Shown piece after piece: positions 1 through 8,651 of a DNA stretch of 64,000 nucleotides. Numbering within the stretch: the first letter of the stretch is position 1; each line of letters starts with the position of its first letter. The notes under the pieces were generated by a model. That model worked only from the letters and a program-made list of their open reading frames with translations, did no database searches and had not been told where the DNA came from. The DNA lies in NCBI RefSeq assembly GCF_900101855.1, contig NZ_FMVC01000005.1, positions 248,001-312,000 on the forward strand. Reading direction: 5' to 3'. The translations under genes were made by a program, and so were the position numbers. Origin of the DNA: Flavobacterium anhuiense (GTDB lineage Bacteria > Bacteroidota > Bacteroidia > Flavobacteriales > Flavobacteriaceae).

Positions 1-563
1 AAGCTGCCAAGTCCGTCAATTCTCATTTTTTGAATATAAAAAAAAGCCATCGCCAGAAGTCCCGATCCGAAGAGTAGATAAATTTCATTAGCTCCGAACA
101 TAGAGGCTGTAAGGACAGCTATTGCGATCAAACCTAAAAATATAGATTTTACCGACTTTACAGCTAATGGTGAGACTGCTCCAATAATAATGGCTATAAT
201 AGCTGGTTTGATGCCATAAATGAACGGCTGTACTTCAGGGAGCTGTCCATAAAGACTGTATAGGTGTGCCAGAATCCCAGTTATCAATACGGCTGGCATG
301 ATAAAACAGCACCCGGCAGTTAGCAAACCCTTCCAGCCTCCTTTGACATAACCTATATGAATAGCCATTTCGGTGCTGTTCGGTCCAGGAATAAGGTTGG
401 TAGCTCCAAGCAGATCCAGAAAATGCTGTTCATTTAGCCATTTGTATTTCGAGACCACTTCTTTGTGCATCATGGCTATGTGCGCAGCAGGTCCGCCAAA
501 GCCAATTGTTCCCAGCTTTAGGAATACCCGTGCAATTTCTTTAAGGGTTGCATTATGCTCCAT
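1..563 (-). CDS. chrA: Chromate transporter (ChrA/CHR family), 3' end outside window
   Basis: Reading leftward from ATG at 563 gives at least 187 residues, open to the window edge, so the C-terminal part is missing. The start 'MEHNATLKEIARVFLKLG' runs into the CHR-family signature 'GFGGPAAHIAMMH' and later 'LIPGPNSTEMAIHIGY', followed by hydrophobic segments. CHR proteins are inner-membrane transporters; characterised members export chromate, but the substrate here is not shown. The ATG overlaps the last 11 bases of the upstream DoxX gene, suggesting co-transcription. It is a paralogue of the complete ChrA gene at 1257-2432. Confidence 0.85.
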   Translation of the reverse strand, partial: MEHNATLKEIARVFLKLGTIGFGGPAAHIAMMHKEVVSKYKWLNEQHFLDLLGATNLIPGPNSTEMAIHIGYVKGGWKGLLTAGCCFIMPAVLITGILAHLYSLYGQLPEVQPFIYGIKPAIIAIIIGAVSPLAVKSVKSIFLGLIAIAVLTASMFGANEIYLLFGSGLLAMAFFYIQKMRIDGLGS

Positions 564-987
564 TTTTCATTAAAGTTTTGTCAGCTGACCAATTGCCAGC
601 ACCTTTAATAATAAGAAAAATGCTTCCCAGTAGCATTGCCCAATCTGTGCGGCTCTCGTGCATCATTTCCCAAAAGCCATCTTGGGCAAGAATTTTGAAT
701 TTGGTAGTGACTATAGCTGCAACCATTATTACTAAAAGAGGAATGCCTGCCAATCTTGTGATAAATCCAATCAAAATTAGTATTCCACAGATTATTTCTA
801 AGCCAGCAACAAGGTTTCCTAAGAATTCAGCAGAAGGCAGTCCCATTTTTTGGAAACGGCCTACGCCGCGAAGAGCGGGAAACAGAAATTTTTGAATACC
901 TTCTGAAAGAAATACCGTACCGACCATGAGACGGATAAGTAACGTAGTTTTTGAGTCGTCCGTCTTAATTATATTATGAAATTTCAT
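553..987 (-). CDS. DoxX family membrane protein
   Basis: 144 residues with about four hydrophobic segments and the DoxX-type N-terminus 'LLIRLMVGTVFLSEGIQKFLFP' region, then 'NLVAGLEIICGILILIG'. DoxX proteins are small inner-membrane proteins of poorly defined role, sometimes linked to redox or thiol stress. Its stop overlaps the start of the partial chrA by 11 bases, so the two are probably one transcript. Family call is firm, function is not. Confidence 0.85.
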   Translation of the reverse strand: MKFHNIIKTDDSKTTLLIRLMVGTVFLSEGIQKFLFPALRGVGRFQKMGLPSAEFLGNLVAGLEIICGILILIGFITRLAGIPLLVIMVAAIVTTKFKILAQDGFWEMMHESRTDWAMLLGSIFLIIKGAGNWSADKTLMKNGA

Positions 988-1256
988 GCTTATATGGGCT
1001 TAAGGATTTTTTGGACTAGTAATGTTTCAGCTCATAAATCTAAAAAATATATTCAGATTAAGATCTATTTTTTTAAAGGTTCAATGGCATAAAACTTTTG
1101 ATCTCTTAAAAGCCCTCTATCTGGTATTTTAAATCTGGATGAATGAGGTATTTCGTTGCTAATAGAGACAAGGAGCGTCGTATTTTTCTTTTTCAGATTT
1201 GTGAGCAATAGTTAGCTTGAATCTCTTGGGAGAGGGAAGTAACGAAGCTGTTAGCC

Positions 1257-2432
1257 CTATACGATGACTAATTTAATGATTAGACCCAAGAAAGCCGCCA
1301 CCACAATAATATAAGGTTCCTGAATTTTTTTTATATAAAGCAGTGCAAAAATGGTGATAATAGCGATGATAGCCGTTGGAATGTCTATTATGCTCCTTTT
1401 GGCTATTACAATTACAGATCCGACAAGTGCGCCTATCACAGCGGCCGTAATGCCTTCTACAAATGCTTTAACAGGCTTGTTCTGAGCAATCTTCTTAAAC
1501 GATGGAGCCATCGCGATAGTAAAGAGATAGCAAGGAAGAAAGGTCGCTAGTGCAGCTACCAGTGCCCCCAAAAAACCATTGACGAGATAACCTATAAATC
1601 CTACAGTTATTACTACAGGGCCTGGCGTGATCATGGCAACAGCAACAGAGTCCAGAAACTGCTGTTCTGTAAGCCACTGATTTTCGGTCACAACTCCTGA
1701 ATGAAGAAAGGGAACTATAGCGAGGCCGCTTCCGAAGACAAAGGTGCCGGCTTCAGCAAAAAAGACCGCTATTTTAGTGAGAGTTGAACTTTCATAGCTC
1801 CAAAATATAGCGAGAAAAGTAATTAAAGAAAAAGAGTTTGCAGTCTTTATATTCCACCATTTAGGACGCGCATAAACAATCATGTATAGAAGTCCTGCTG
1901 CTATAAAAAGAAACACTTGTTCTTTTTCTGTGACATAAGTGATAAGAACGGCAAGAATAAAAAATAGCCATAATAGCCATTTGGATTTTATTGCTTCAAG
2001 ATTTGGCTTTCCTATAGATTTTAAAGTAAGTTTATACGAACTCAAAGCTATTATTCCGATAACAGCTGCGCCTACACCGTAAAATACAGCCTGAATCCAA
2101 GAAAGGCCACCATATATCTGATAAATAATCCCTAATAGCAGTACCATTAAGAAAGAGGGCAGTACAAAGGCAAATCCAATTAATGTTGCACCCAAAAAGC
2201 GATAATGCACAAATCCTAGATAAATGCCAAGCTGTGCTGCAAGAGGTCCAGGCGCTAGCTGTGCCAAGGCAAGTCCTTCTCGGTATTCTTCTTCAGTTAT
2301 CCATTTTCGATTTTCCACCAAATCTTTGTGCATATAGCCAACCAAAGCAACAGGACCTCCGAATCCGATTGTGCCGAGCTTTAAGAAATATAGAAACAGC
2401 TCTTTTAATGTGTATTTGGGATTTTCGTTCAT
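1257..2432 (-). CDS. chrA: Chromate transporter, full-length two-domain ChrA
   Basis: 391 residues from ATG at 2432 (MNENPKYTLKELFLYFLKLG). A longer reading from 2540 adds 36 residues that fit no CHR protein and run into the neighbouring gene, so I reject it. Two CHR halves are visible: the first starts 'FGGPVALVGYMHKDL', the second near residue 215 with 'AGTFVFGSGLAIVPFLH' and 'MITPGPVVITVGF'. About ten hydrophobic segments, as expected for a long-chain ChrA of about 400 residues. The partial gene at 1-563 is a second CHR copy. Chromate is the known family substrate; specificity here is inferred. Confidence 0.9.
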   Translation of the reverse strand: MNENPKYTLKELFLYFLKLGTIGFGGPVALVGYMHKDLVENRKWITEEEYREGLALAQLAPGPLAAQLGIYLGFVHYRFLGATLIGFAFVLPSFLMVLLLGIIYQIYGGLSWIQAVFYGVGAAVIGIIALSSYKLTLKSIGKPNLEAIKSKWLLWLFFILAVLITYVTEKEQVFLFIAAGLLYMIVYARPKWWNIKTANSFSLITFLAIFWSYESSTLTKIAVFFAEAGTFVFGSGLAIVPFLHSGVVTENQWLTEQQFLDSVAVAMITPGPVVITVGFIGYLVNGFLGALVAALATFLPCYLFTIAMAPSFKKIAQNKPVKAFVEGITAAVIGALVGSVIVIAKRSIIDIPTAIIAIITIFALLYIKKIQEPYIIVVAAFLGLIIKLVIV

Positions 2433-2443
2433 AAACCTAAATT

Positions 2444-2941
2444 TTAAAATGCAATTCCAAATTGAAAGCCTGCTGTAAAGGAAGCTGGATGATCGTTGCC
2501 AAAGCGTACAGGGAGAGGTATAGCGGCAAAGTAGCTGCAATTGGCGCTTTTTATTATTGTTTTATTTATAACAGGTGTGAAGCCATATCTCCCCGAGGAC
2601 TCAAAAGCGGCTCTTCCTGCAAATGTAAATCCGTTTCCTAAAGCAACCAGAATTCCAGGATGGAACAATAAATTGGTTACTTTATCAGTTCCCTGATCAT
2701 CTTTAATATTCGGAACTACCTCAAAAGAAAATCCGATTTTCTCGTTTTTCCAAATATTGATTCCCGTTGGGAAACCCACAGCATAATAATCTCTGAAGTT
2801 TACAGCAGTTTGATCTTCACTTACAGTTACTATTGGATGCAAAATGCCAAAATATCCTGTAATCTTAGGATAAACAGTTTGAGAAAAAGAGGTGTGGCTG
2901 AATACTGATAAAATTAATAGAAGCTGAAATCTGAAAGACAT
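2444..2941 (-). CDS. Secreted/outer-membrane hypothetical protein
   Basis: 165 residues with a signal peptide (about residues 1-20, MSFRFQLLLILSVFSHTSFS, cut before Q). The remainder has alternating polar/aromatic beta strands and ends in a phenylalanine ('GFQFGIAF'), the usual end of a small outer-membrane beta-barrel. It sits 11 bases upstream of the complete chrA on the same strand and may be co-transcribed. I do not recognise a named family. Confidence 0.65.
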   Translation of the reverse strand: MSFRFQLLLILSVFSHTSFSQTVYPKITGYFGILHPIVTVSEDQTAVNFRDYYAVGFPTGINIWKNEKIGFSFEVVPNIKDDQGTDKVTNLLFHPGILVALGNGFTFAGRAAFESSGRYGFTPVINKTIIKSANCSYFAAIPLPVRFGNDHPASFTAGFQFGIAF

Positions 2942-3222
2942 TGGTTTTGGTTTTTATAAGTTATGAAAACAAAATTATCATCATTGAAGTTCTCTTAATA
3001 GAATGCTTTTTACGTTTTGTATATGGATTACTTTTTTTGATCTTTTTTTACTCAGACGGATTTGACAGGACGATTCTGTTGGATTTTAAAAGTTTAAACA
3101 GTAAGATATTGTTTGCAGTGTAACCCAAACAAGAAACAATATGTTAGAATACTATTACTGGAAAATAATTAAAGTTGATTGGCAGCGCTTATCTTCTGGT
3201 TCCAAAGTTTTAATTTTAGAAT

Positions 3223-3801
3223 TTATTTTAATAATATTCTTTCAGTAATTATTTTATTTGAGGAAGCATCAATTCCCGTAACTTCTGCATACTTAACATT
3301 TGGTAGCCAGAACGAGCCTCCTTCAATTCGTACAAATATTTTTTCTACCTGTATTTTTTTGCGGTTCACATTTACAAATGCATGATATTTTTGATCTGAA
3401 TCTATTTTCTTCAAGGTGAGGGGAAGTTTTTTATAGGCTGCAAACTGAAGCTCAAACTCTTCATTATTTAAAATCTTACTTTCGATTCCATAAGCAAATC
3501 TGCGCTGGATATAATTGAAGTCTTTTCGTTCTCCCTTTTCAGCATATCGAATCCAATACCCTTTTACGGGATTGCTTTTGTTTATTTTTCCGTTTTCTAG
3601 ATAGTTTATGGCATAAACAGCAGTGTTTGTATTGGGATCTCGCTGAATGTAAAACAGCATATCATCTATATTTTTAGGTGTTGGAAAATGTAATGGCGAT
3701 GGATTTTCAGACTGCGCCCATAGTTTTTCAGAGGCCATGTTTATTAAGATCGCTATAGCGATTACTGATTTTGAAAAATATTTAAACGTCAATTTGTCCA
3801 T
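3223..3801 (-). CDS. DUF4833 domain-containing secreted protein
   Basis: 192 residues from ATG at 3801 (MDKLTFKYFSKSVIAIAILIN), giving a signal peptide ending near 'LWAQ'. A longer reading from 3867 adds 22 non-signal-like residues and overlaps gtrA, so I reject it. The body ('MLFYIQRDPNTNTAVYAINY', 'PVKGYWIRYAEKGERK', 'FVRIEGGSFWLPNVKYAEV') matches my recollection of DUF4833 proteins, which lie in envelope/lipid operons. Last gene of the operon starting at 5898. Function unknown. Confidence 0.72.
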   Translation of the reverse strand: MDKLTFKYFSKSVIAIAILINMASEKLWAQSENPSPLHFPTPKNIDDMLFYIQRDPNTNTAVYAINYLENGKINKSNPVKGYWIRYAEKGERKDFNYIQRRFAYGIESKILNNEEFELQFAAYKKLPLTLKKIDSDQKYHAFVNVNRKKIQVEKIFVRIEGGSFWLPNVKYAEVTGIDASSNKIITERILLK

Positions 3802-3824
3802 AACACAACATTTATACGTTAATT

Positions 3825-4250
3825 TTATTCGGTTGCACTCTGTTTTTCGTTTACCCGAAAAACCCAATATTTAATTAGTGGGTAATTAAAACCATACGAT
3901 ACAAAACTATCAGTGATTATTCTTCCGATTCGATAATCGATTTGAAATGTTTTCTGCAGAATGAGCGTGCCGAATGATTTTAAGGAAATGCTACCCAATA
4001 CAACCAGCGCAAATTTGAAAAGCTGGTTATTGATACAGCTGCTATAGCCAGAGTGATTTTTAAACACCCAAAATCTATTGATGCTGAAATTGATAATTGC
4101 GCCAACGCTTCCTGAAATTAAAATAGAGAAGGTGAAATGCAGCTTAAATATTTCGGTCAATAAAATCATTAAGCCATAATCCGTAAGGCCGCCTAAAAAT
4201 GCCGCAACTTGCGCCCGTAGAAAAGTGAAAATTGATTTTTTCTTAAACAT
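3825..4250 (-). CDS. GtrA-like family membrane protein
   Basis: 141 residues with four hydrophobic segments and the GtrA signatures 'AAFLGGLTDYGLMILL' near the N-terminus and 'INFSINRFWVFK' in the middle; a second 'NYPLIKYWVFR' follows near the end. GtrA proteins are thought to flip or handle polyprenyl-linked sugars or act in surface-polysaccharide modification. One base separates it from the upstream CDP-alcohol phosphatidyltransferase, so the two are probably coupled. Substrate unknown. Confidence 0.83.
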   Translation of the reverse strand: MFKKKSIFTFLRAQVAAFLGGLTDYGLMILLTEIFKLHFTFSILISGSVGAIINFSINRFWVFKNHSGYSSCINNQLFKFALVVLGSISLKSFGTLILQKTFQIDYRIGRIITDSFVSYGFNYPLIKYWVFRVNEKQSATE

Positions 4251-4251
4251 C

Positions 4252-4938
4252 TCAGTCTTGGCTTCTGTCTTTTAAATCGCCCAGCTTTAAAAGTTTAAAG
4301 CTGTCTATGGTATTGATTACAAATAAAATAATGGTAATAAAGCCAGCCAAGTAAGCAATTGATCCATGAGCAAAGACTTCTGCAATTAAAATTAGAGCAA
4401 TAATAAACCTGAGTTCTGTTGGACCGACAAGACCGGAATCTATGCTGTATTGGTTTGTGATTTTGTAGCGTAGCTGGCTGATGATCATAGACCAGCCATA
4501 CAATGCAACAAAAGCAAAAGCTATGATTTGCGTACCGTTTTCAGCATAGATGTAGTAGCCAAAGCCTATAAGCACGATACCAATCCAATCGACGATGATA
4601 TCGAGCGCAAAACCATACCAGCGGCGCGGAATATTTCTGTAATATGCCAATCTTCCATCTAAAGAATCTCCTAACCAATTTATAGCAAGTCCGATAATGC
4701 CCAAAAGTAGATATTGATCTGTTGAATAAGCACCCAAAACAAAAGCTAAAAAGACTAACCCAGAACCAAGCGCACCAATTAAAGTGAGCAGGTTAGGTGA
4801 AATGAATCTTGGCACCTTCGGAAGCAAAAATACAATGGTCAGCTGCTCCGCTCTTTTTAAGATATTAGTCCGTTTGCGGTCTGAAAATGTTTTTTGCACA
4901 ATAGCATTACTCGCTTCATGCTGCGTTTCCTTTCCCAT
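4252..4938 (-). CDS. CDP-alcohol phosphatidyltransferase family protein
   Basis: 228 residues, about six hydrophobic segments. The active-site region reads 'GDSLDGRLAYYR' then 'GFALDIIVD', matching the family pattern D..DG..A(R)......G...D...D, with the usual AR replaced by AY. The family transfers a phospho-alcohol from CDP-activated donors at the inner membrane. Its ATG overlaps the stop of the preceding 50-aa gene (TAATG), and gtrA follows after one base. The donor and acceptor are not determinable. Confidence 0.87.
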   Translation of the reverse strand: MGKETQHEASNAIVQKTFSDRKRTNILKRAEQLTIVFLLPKVPRFISPNLLTLIGALGSGLVFLAFVLGAYSTDQYLLLGIIGLAINWLGDSLDGRLAYYRNIPRRWYGFALDIIVDWIGIVLIGFGYYIYAENGTQIIAFAFVALYGWSMIISQLRYKITNQYSIDSGLVGPTELRFIIALILIAEVFAHGSIAYLAGFITIILFVINTIDSFKLLKLGDLKDRSQD

Positions 4939-5090
4939 TAATAACCCAATATTAGTAAGCCTGACAGTATACCCAATTCCAGTTTTATAATTTTTACTTT
5001 TATCTTTCTTTGGACATTTTTTAAAAAATCGGAGGTTCTTTTTAGTTTACCTGATCTGACCAGATAACTAAATGCAATAACAAACAGCAT
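4938..5090 (-). CDS. Small membrane protein (50 aa)
   Basis: ATG at 5090 lies one base after the stop of the PhyH gene, and the stop (4938-4940) overlaps the ATG of the CDP-alcohol phosphatidyltransferase, an arrangement typical of translated genes. The product (MLFVIAFSYLVRSGK...KLELGILSGLLILGY) has a short hydrophobic N-terminus, a basic middle and a hydrophobic C-terminus, so it is probably a membrane protein. A longer start at 5156 would overlap phyH by 65 bases and is less likely. No family recognised. Confidence 0.6.
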   Translation of the reverse strand: MLFVIAFSYLVRSGKLKRTSDFLKNVQRKIKVKIIKLELGILSGLLILGY

Positions 5091-5091
5091 A

Positions 5092-5898
5092 TTACTTAAC
5101 AATTCCCGCAAAACGTTGATAGAAAACCGTTGGGCTGTTCTCATTTTTAGGAGCATATTTTCCTGCTATAATGGGAATATAAATAACTCTTCTTCTGCTT
5201 TCTTCGCCGCGGATAGATGATTCCGCGACTCTGTGCCACAAGCGCCCGTCATGGATGGTTAAATCTCCAGCTTCTGGAATTATTGAAACTTCGTCTGGAT
5301 CTTCTTTATGGTCTAAAAAGTATTTCTTGCGAAAAAGCATTTGGTAAATACTCTGTTTGTGCGTACCTGGAATGATTTTAAGACCGCCGTTTTCAGGTTT
5401 TAAAGAGCTTAAATGAATGCCCACATTTAACATGGGATTTAATTTTGTACCATAAAAAATATCCCTCAAGCCATCTGTATGCCAGCCCATCTTAGTAAAC
5501 TTGCTTTCAGGTCCATTGATATAATGATTGAAAACCATTCCATCTTTTTCTTCAGTGCCTAATCTTGCGCCATCGCCTGCCAATTGCAACAAGCTATTAA
5601 ATCTTGGATCAAGTAGAAGGCCGCTTAATGTTTGATGGTGCTGATTGATAAAGGCAAAGCGCTGCACAATAGGAGAGCCGTCTAAATCTTTACCATATTT
5701 AATTGGAACGCCGTTTACTTTTTGAAGATCATTGTCAATCCATTTTTGTTCTACTTCTTTTGAAGCATCAATGATTGATGAAACGGTTTCTGGGGTTATA
5801 AAATTTTTGAAATGGATAAAACCATATTGGTTAAAAAAGTTGATTTGTTCAGCAGTTAATTGATTAGCTAGGGTAAATGTTTTATATGAAGAGACCAT
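5092..5898 (-). CDS. Phytanoyl-CoA dioxygenase (PhyH) family Fe(II)/2-oxoglutarate oxygenase
   Basis: 268 residues. The double-stranded beta-helix iron ligands are readable: H140 and D142 in 'MGWHTDGLRD' and H222 in 'DGRLWHRV', with arginines at 235-237 that would bind 2-oxoglutarate. PhyH-like enzymes hydroxylate diverse small molecules, so the substrate is open. It is first in a five-gene operon with lipid/polysaccharide membrane genes. A poly-cysteine leader peptide lies 52 bases upstream, suggesting sulfur-responsive expression. A role in sulfur scavenging or sulfur-lipid metabolism is therefore possible but unproven. Confidence 0.87.
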   Translation of the reverse strand: MVSSYKTFTLANQLTAEQINFFNQYGFIHFKNFITPETVSSIIDASKEVEQKWIDNDLQKVNGVPIKYGKDLDGSPIVQRFAFINQHHQTLSGLLLDPRFNSLLQLAGDGARLGTEEKDGMVFNHYINGPESKFTKMGWHTDGLRDIFYGTKLNPMLNVGIHLSSLKPENGGLKIIPGTHKQSIYQMLFRKKYFLDHKEDPDEVSIIPEAGDLTIHDGRLWHRVAESSIRGEESRRRVIYIPIIAGKYAPKNENSPTVFYQRFAGIVK

Positions 5899-5950
5899 GA
5901 TAAATATATTTAATAAATGAAAAATAGTGTTTGAAATTTTATCTAAAAGT

Positions 5951-6001
5951 TTAGCAACAGCTACAACAGCAACAGCAACACATTCGCATGTTTGCGTGCA
6001 T
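5951..6001 (-). CDS. Poly-cysteine leader peptide (uORF), 16 aa
   Basis: Reading leftward from ATG at 6001 gives MHANMRMCCCCCCSCC and then TAA (5951-5953). Two further in-frame ATGs (5989, 5983) could also start it. Eight cysteine codons in nine is very unlikely by chance. Short Cys-rich uORFs are a known ribosome-mediated device for sensing cysteine supply in several bacteria. It lies 52 bases before phyH on the same strand. I see no strong terminator hairpin between them, so control could act through translation or coupling rather than classical attenuation. Confidence 0.72.
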   Translation of the reverse strand: MHANMRMCCCCCCSCC

Positions 6002-6045
6002 TTGGCTTTTAGGAAAATTAAACATATTTCTTTTACTAGACATAT

Positions 6046-6062
6046 TCTATCGAATTAGTAGA
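6046..6062. promoter_or_regulatory. Candidate operator (TCTA-N9-TAGA dyad) upstream of the Cys leader
   Basis: A dyad of TCTA and TAGA separated by nine bases sits 45 bases upstream of the poly-Cys uORF, inside an AT-rich promoter-like stretch. It could be an operator for a sulfur regulator. Four-base arms are weak evidence on their own. Confidence 0.3.
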
Positions 6063-6129
6063 GATTTAATGCGAAGATAATATAATTTTTCTTTTACAAT
6101 GAATTTTTTTTAATTTTTTTTTGAAAAAA

Positions 6130-6918
6130 TTAAATTTTATAAATCCCAGCTGCTGTTTTTTCGATAAATGCCTTCGGTAGTATACGGTTAGCATAAACAG
6201 AAATGATATTTGTAAAACCAGGAATAACTTCTGATTTTTTTCCGAACATGGCTTTTACTGCCATTTTTGCCACTTTATCAGGTTGCATATTAAACTTTTC
6301 AGCCATTTTGTTTAAAGCGCTTAAACCCGCTCTTGCAGCAAAGCCTGTATCGACAGGACCTGGACTGAAACAGGTTACTGATATTGAAGTTTTGGCAAGT
6401 TCGAAACGAAGAGCACGAGTAAAGGACAAGATAAATGCTTTTGTGGCTGAATAAATTGCAAGTGTCGGTACAGCTTGATACGCAGCCGTACTGCATATGT
6501 TTAAAATGTAGGCTTGTTTTTCTTTTGAAAGAATAGGCATCAATAAATGCGACAATTCTACCACTGCATTCATGTTAAGCTGCATCATGCCAAGCTGATT
6601 GCTGAGAGGAGAATGGCTAAAATCGCCCCATACACCATAACCAGCGTTGTTAACTAAAATGCCAACGGGATAATTATTCATTTTTACCCAATCAACTACT
6701 TTCAGGGATGCCTCTTTTATTGAAAGATCAATAGGAAAGATAGGAGCAATAGTGCCGTATTTTGCATGAAGATCATCAGATAGCGTCTTTAATTCCTCAC
6801 CACTTCTTGCAACAAGCAGTAACGGATAGCCCTGTTTGGCCAACTCGTAAGCAATAGATTTTCCAATTCCTTTGCTTGCACCAGTTATTAAGGCATATGC
6901 TTTTGTCTCTTCGCTCAT
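6130..6918 (-). CDS. Short-chain dehydrogenase/reductase (SDR), DltE/YdfG-like
   Basis: 262 residues, the usual length of a classical SDR. The cofactor glycine motif TGASKGIG is at 12-19, NNAG at 90-93, and the catalytic triad is S143, Y156 and K160 ('YSATK'). It should be a cytoplasmic NAD(P)H-dependent oxidoreductase. The C-terminus (KAFIEKTAAGIYKI) is extended as in acyl/lipid-type SDRs. It lies upstream of the PhyH operon on the same strand, but the leader and operator-like region intervene, so it is probably a separate unit. Substrate unknown. Confidence 0.9.
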   Translation of the reverse strand: MSEETKAYALITGASKGIGKSIAYELAKQGYPLLLVARSGEELKTLSDDLHAKYGTIAPIFPIDLSIKEASLKVVDWVKMNNYPVGILVNNAGYGVWGDFSHSPLSNQLGMMQLNMNAVVELSHLLMPILSKEKQAYILNICSTAAYQAVPTLAIYSATKAFILSFTRALRFELAKTSISVTCFSPGPVDTGFAARAGLSALNKMAEKFNMQPDKVAKMAVKAMFGKKSEVIPGFTNIISVYANRILPKAFIEKTAAGIYKI

Positions 6919-7142
6919 TCTATTAATTTAATTATCAAATATAAAGATTAATTTTTAACCCGGTCGGTATAATTAAATAGTTTGATTATGTTTATGAGCC
7001 TGTCAAATGTTTTTTTTTTGATCTATAGAATAAATGTTATTGTTGTAAAGATGAACTTTTAAAATTTATAGGATTTCATTTGAGACACTAAATCAGCACA
7101 GCCAAATAACGGGAAAATATTTTAAGTGAATGTACGCTGTTA

Positions 7143-7183
7143 TTAAATCTTACCTGCCATAAAATAGGACAGGTAAGATTTAA
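7143..7183 (-). terminator. Intrinsic terminator after the haem lipoprotein gene
   Basis: Perfect 14-bp inverted repeat (TTAAATCTTACCTG / CAGGTAAGATTTAA) with a 13-base loop, starting 15 bases beyond the stop of the gene at 7198-8628. The T-tract is short, so efficiency is uncertain. Confidence 0.6.
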
Positions 7184-7197
7184 TTTTGAGTGTGAAA

Positions 7198-8628
7198 TTA
7201 TTTGTTAGGTGCAATATCTCCACGGCGTATAGGCACATGAACAGCTTTGTATTGTGATGCAAATTTACCGTTTTCTGAAGCAGCCTTAGCAGTAAAGAAA
7301 TTTTCTAAGGCTATAGCGACTTGGAACGAGAAATCGGTTGAATATACATTCGGGTCCATAGAAGTTCCGCATTCTATATTCTGAAACCACTCCATCCATA
7401 CTTTACCTCCTCCTCCAACAGGTGGGTTTACGCCTCCGTCTGGAGCAGCATTAGGCGGAACAAGAGATGTCACTGCAGGATATTGAGCTGCATTATGGCA
7501 TGACATGCATGAAACTGTATTAAGATCAGCAGGACCGTCTAATCTGCCGTTCCATCCAAGATGCTGAGGAGGCAGATTTGGACTTTCGAAAATTACCGTT
7601 TCTTTCAAATCCTTGTTTACTTCAGTCTTAATTGGCGGATAAGGAGATGTTTTGTTAATCTTGTTTTCGGGATCATTCCCCCATGTAAGCCCAACAGGCA
7701 CAAGATTCATCAATTTGTTTTTCTTGTTTAGCTTACCATTGTAGCAGAAAGTTCCAAATACCCATCCAGTTCCTTGAGGATTGCTAGGACTTCTGTCTGC
7801 TCTAGGATCACGCACAGAAATATCCATTTGCAGAAGGTGCACATCAGAAACTACTCTTTTGTCTGATTTCCAGAAATTTTCTGTTATATAAGCTTTCCAA
7901 GTAAGCGGATTTACAAGATAATCTACGAAATCTGTACCTTTTGGAGCATCGGTAAAAAGCAGTTTGATAAAAACAGTCCCTGTTGGGAAACCGCCATTGT
8001 CATAACGTTTATCCAATACTTTTATATTAGGATTTTGAGGAGATTTCCACATTTTACCCATAGCATAACCTGCTTTATCATTGATCAAGGTAATGGCGTA
8101 AACCGAGTAGTCTCCCTCAATTCCTTTGAGTCCTGGTCCTAACTGTAGAGGTCCCAGAGGCGCTTCTTTAATTAAACCATGAAAACCTTCTGTACCTCCG
8201 TTTGGCGGGTAAGCATTTGGTCCTTCAACACTTGGATGAAGCCATGGAATATGGTACCAGTTGCGTACTTTGTTTTTGTATGGATCCCATTCCTCTGTAT
8301 TTCCCTCAAAACCATAGTCACGTACAGCTTCTATATATTTTAAAGGTTCTTTCTTAAAATCAATATCCAGAAATTTAGGCATTTCCTCTGGCAATTCAGT
8401 TGGGAAATCTGTTTTTAGACGAAAAATAGGCTGGTCAGAATATTTTTCTCGATATTCTTGAGGGCTTACCATGTAACCGAAGTCGGGAAAACCATCTTCT
8501 TCATAATTTTTCTGTTCCAGTGCAGCGAGGGCTAGATTCTTTTTTTCTGCAACAGGTTCTTCACGTTTTTTGTCGCAGGAAGCAAACAAAATCGAAATTG
8601 CTATAATAAGCGGTCTTAATTGTTTCAT
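7198..8628 (-). CDS. Lipoprotein with one c-type haem motif, partner of the molybdoenzyme
   Basis: 476 residues with a lipoprotein signal (MKQLRPLIIAISILFASC, lipobox Cys19) and a single CXXCH motif, C374-M-S-C377-H378. It is predicted to be a membrane-anchored periplasmic or outer-surface cytochrome-like protein. The ATG lies 23 bases downstream of the xanthine-dehydrogenase-family gene, suggesting it is the electron acceptor of that enzyme. The long N-terminal region ('WYHIPWLHP', 'GFHGLIKEAPLGP') matches no domain I can name. Only one haem in a protein of this size is unusual. Confidence 0.72.
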   Translation of the reverse strand: MKQLRPLIIAISILFASCDKKREEPVAEKKNLALAALEQKNYEEDGFPDFGYMVSPQEYREKYSDQPIFRLKTDFPTELPEEMPKFLDIDFKKEPLKYIEAVRDYGFEGNTEEWDPYKNKVRNWYHIPWLHPSVEGPNAYPPNGGTEGFHGLIKEAPLGPLQLGPGLKGIEGDYSVYAITLINDKAGYAMGKMWKSPQNPNIKVLDKRYDNGGFPTGTVFIKLLFTDAPKGTDFVDYLVNPLTWKAYITENFWKSDKRVVSDVHLLQMDISVRDPRADRSPSNPQGTGWVFGTFCYNGKLNKKNKLMNLVPVGLTWGNDPENKINKTSPYPPIKTEVNKDLKETVIFESPNLPPQHLGWNGRLDGPADLNTVSCMSCHNAAQYPAVTSLVPPNAAPDGGVNPPVGGGGKVWMEWFQNIECGTSMDPNVYSTDFSFQVAIALENFFTAKAASENGKFASQYKAVHVPIRRGDIAPNK

Positions 8629-8651
8629 AAATTGAAGATTGGGTTAATAGT

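Noticed and set aside
2433..2540. Longer start for the complete chrA
   Set aside because: It adds 36 residues absent from CHR proteins and overlaps the upstream secreted-protein gene by about 100 bases.
3802..3867. Longer start for the DUF4833 gene
   Set aside because: The added residues are hydrophilic, lack signal character and overlap the gtrA coding end.
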